From Anaerolinea thermolimosa (GTDB lineage Bacteria; Chloroflexota; Anaerolineae; Anaerolineales; Anaerolineaceae), in contig NZ_DF967965.1 of assembly GCF_001050195.2 (NCBI RefSeq), positions 927,353 through 991,352 of the forward strand: DNA of 64,000 nucleotides, written 5' to 3'. Below the pieces are notes generated by a model that was given only the letters and a program-made list of their open reading frames with translations, made no database searches and was not told the DNA's origin. Below are positions 63,185-64,000 of this stretch, piece by piece. Each line of letters begins with the position of its first letter. Position 1 is the stretch's first letter. Made by a program: the position numbers and the translations under genes.

Positions 63185-63853
63185 TTATTTAACTACCAAT
63201 TTGAGGTAAACCGAGAAGAAATTCACCCCATCAGCATTGGTGAGCACCCAGATGGTATTGGTCTCTCCGGCTTTATCCGGGGCGGTCAACTGGAACAAGA
63301 TTTCAACCGTTTCATTGGGTTTGACCTCTTTGGTGAGGTTGAGGTCATTGGGGGAGCCCATTTTATCTCCCGCGTAATATCGGAAGGTATATTTGGGTGT
63401 CCAGGTGGTCTTTCCCACGTTCTTAAGGACGTACTTGACGGTAACGACGTCCTTTTTACCCACTTCGGTACCATCCACCGGGCTTTGAGAAACCCACTCG
63501 GCTTTATCTGCGACGCTGGGTTGGGCGACTGCCGGGGTATTTGTGGGAATGGGAGTAAGCACCACTGCCTGGGTAGCAGTCGGTGTTTCATTACCAGGGC
63601 CAGGTTGGTTAAGGGTGGCAGTCGGATTGACGATCATCGTGACGGTTGGGGTGGGAGGCAAGGGCGTGGGGGTTGGGGATGGCAAAGCCTGTTGAGTCTG
63701 TGCCAGCCCGGCCGCGACGGTAGCAGCAGCCTGGGTGTAGATCGCGTTGGCATCGATGGTGGGAGCCACCGGTGTGCTTTGCTGGCAGGCTGCCAGAATG
63801 ATGGTTGCCGCCACAAGAAGAACCAGGCTGGCGGTGATTTTCGTTTTTGACAT
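63185..63853 (-). CDS. Lipoprotein with NBR1-type Ig domain
   Basis: The 222-residue product has a lipoprotein signal (SLVLLVAATIILAACQQ, lipobox LAAC), a long T/P-rich linker (residues about 57-115) and a C-terminal domain (SQSPVDGTEVGKKDVVTVKY; VGKTTWTPKYTFRYYAGDKM) that fits the Ig-like NBR1 central-domain fold seen in bacterial surface proteins. It is a cell-surface component of unknown ligand. AGGAGG lies 7 nt before the ATG. Confidence 0.85.
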   Translation of the reverse strand: MSKTKITASLVLLVAATIILAACQQSTPVAPTIDANAIYTQAAATVAAGLAQTQQALPSPTPTPLPPTPTVTMIVNPTATLNQPGPGNETPTATQAVVLTPIPTNTPAVAQPSVADKAEWVSQSPVDGTEVGKKDVVTVKYVLKNVGKTTWTPKYTFRYYAGDKMGSPNDLNLTKEVKPNETVEILFQLTAPDKAGETNTIWVLTNADGVNFFSVYLKLVVK

Positions 63854-63885
63854 GCGAATTCCTCCTGACGTAATAGACGAGGTGT

Positions 63886-63914
63886 ATTCTCTTTCGGGAT
63901 GGCCGAATTGTCAA
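63886..63914 (-). promoter_or_regulatory. Promoter of the lipoprotein gene
   Basis: On the minus strand TTGACA (63914-63909) and GAGAAT (63891-63886) are 17 nt apart, with the ATG 32 nt further on. Confidence 0.65.
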
Positions 63915-63928
63915 GGGTAAATGAAAAA

Positions 63929-64000
63929 TTAAGGATTGAAAGGTCTCAACAGGTCATCCACCGGGGGAGGGGAGGGCATTCCAAGCTTAAAGCCATTCTT
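63929..64000 (-). CDS. Possible C-terminal end of a gene running in from beyond the window
   Basis: One minus-strand frame is open from the edge to a TAA at 63929-63931 and reads KNGFKLGMPSPPPVDDLLRP then FNP. It ends just before the lipoprotein promoter, as expected for an upstream neighbour, but is too short to identify. Confidence 0.35.
   Translation of the reverse strand, partial: KNGFKLGMPSPPPVDDLLRPFNP

Noticed and set aside
1-64000. CRISPR arrays, tRNA and rRNA genes
   Set aside because: No regularly spaced repeats and no tRNA T-loop or rRNA core sequences were noticed by eye; a dedicated scan was not possible.

Overview
The window looks like a chromosomal segment of a Chloroflexota bacterium, probably class Anaerolineae. 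This is inferred from the style of the right half: a lipoprotein with a T/P-rich linker and an NBR1-type Ig domain, a membrane LysM protein with a T/P-rich spacer, a TolB-like propeller, and several starts sitting 6-9 nt downstream of a -10 box (leaderless-type transcripts). No rRNA or tRNA gene was seen.

1-20.2 kb is a defence island on the minus strand. One operon of about 19 kb encodes a BREX phage-exclusion system, in transcription order: small XRE regulator, brxA, brxB, pglX methyltransferase half, HEPN protein, gamma-glutamylcyclotransferase-like protein, pglX specificity half (copy 2), PD-(D/E)XK nuclease-like protein, brxC, a second HEPN protein, pglX specificity half (copy 1), pglZ and brxL. 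PglX, normally one polypeptide of about 1,200 residues, is split into a methyltransferase (M-like) subunit and two separate target-recognition (S-like) subunits. The two S-like genes have the same length and share a nearly identical 316-residue C-terminal half, but differ in the DNA-recognition half. With the two HEPN proteins and the nuclease-like protein this is an unusual BREX layout and the main finding of the defence region. Transposase debris flanks it on both sides (1-400; about 20.49-21.2 kb).

21.3-29.8 kb is a kdpFABCDE potassium-uptake operon with two extra tiny membrane ORFs. kdpB and kdpD are both interrupted by frame changes. The C-terminal remnant of a DUF499-type ATPase follows kdpE.

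30-36.7 kb has a HEAT-repeat protein, a candidate structured RNA and a compact fluoride-response locus. Two genes face each other tail to tail, each headed by a promoter, a fluoride (crcB-motif) riboswitch and an intrinsic terminator. One encodes a degenerate inorganic pyrophosphatase domain fused to two PH-like domains; the other encodes an MFS transporter, a candidate fluoride exporter. An ISAs1-type transposase relic follows.

36.8-40.5 kb holds small accessory genes (saccharopine-dehydrogenase-like, SPFH, RmuC, one unknown) and an attC-like repeat. From 40.9 kb on the content is housekeeping: spermidine-synthase-like protein, DUF1461 membrane protein, MalK/UgpC-type ATPase, mutS, pterin dehydratase, ECF sigma factor, DegV, glutaredoxin-like protein, YgjP metallopeptidase, an S51/CysRS-tail fusion, fmt, ketopantoate-reductase-like protein, uvrA, LysM and TolB-like proteins, queG and a lipoprotein.
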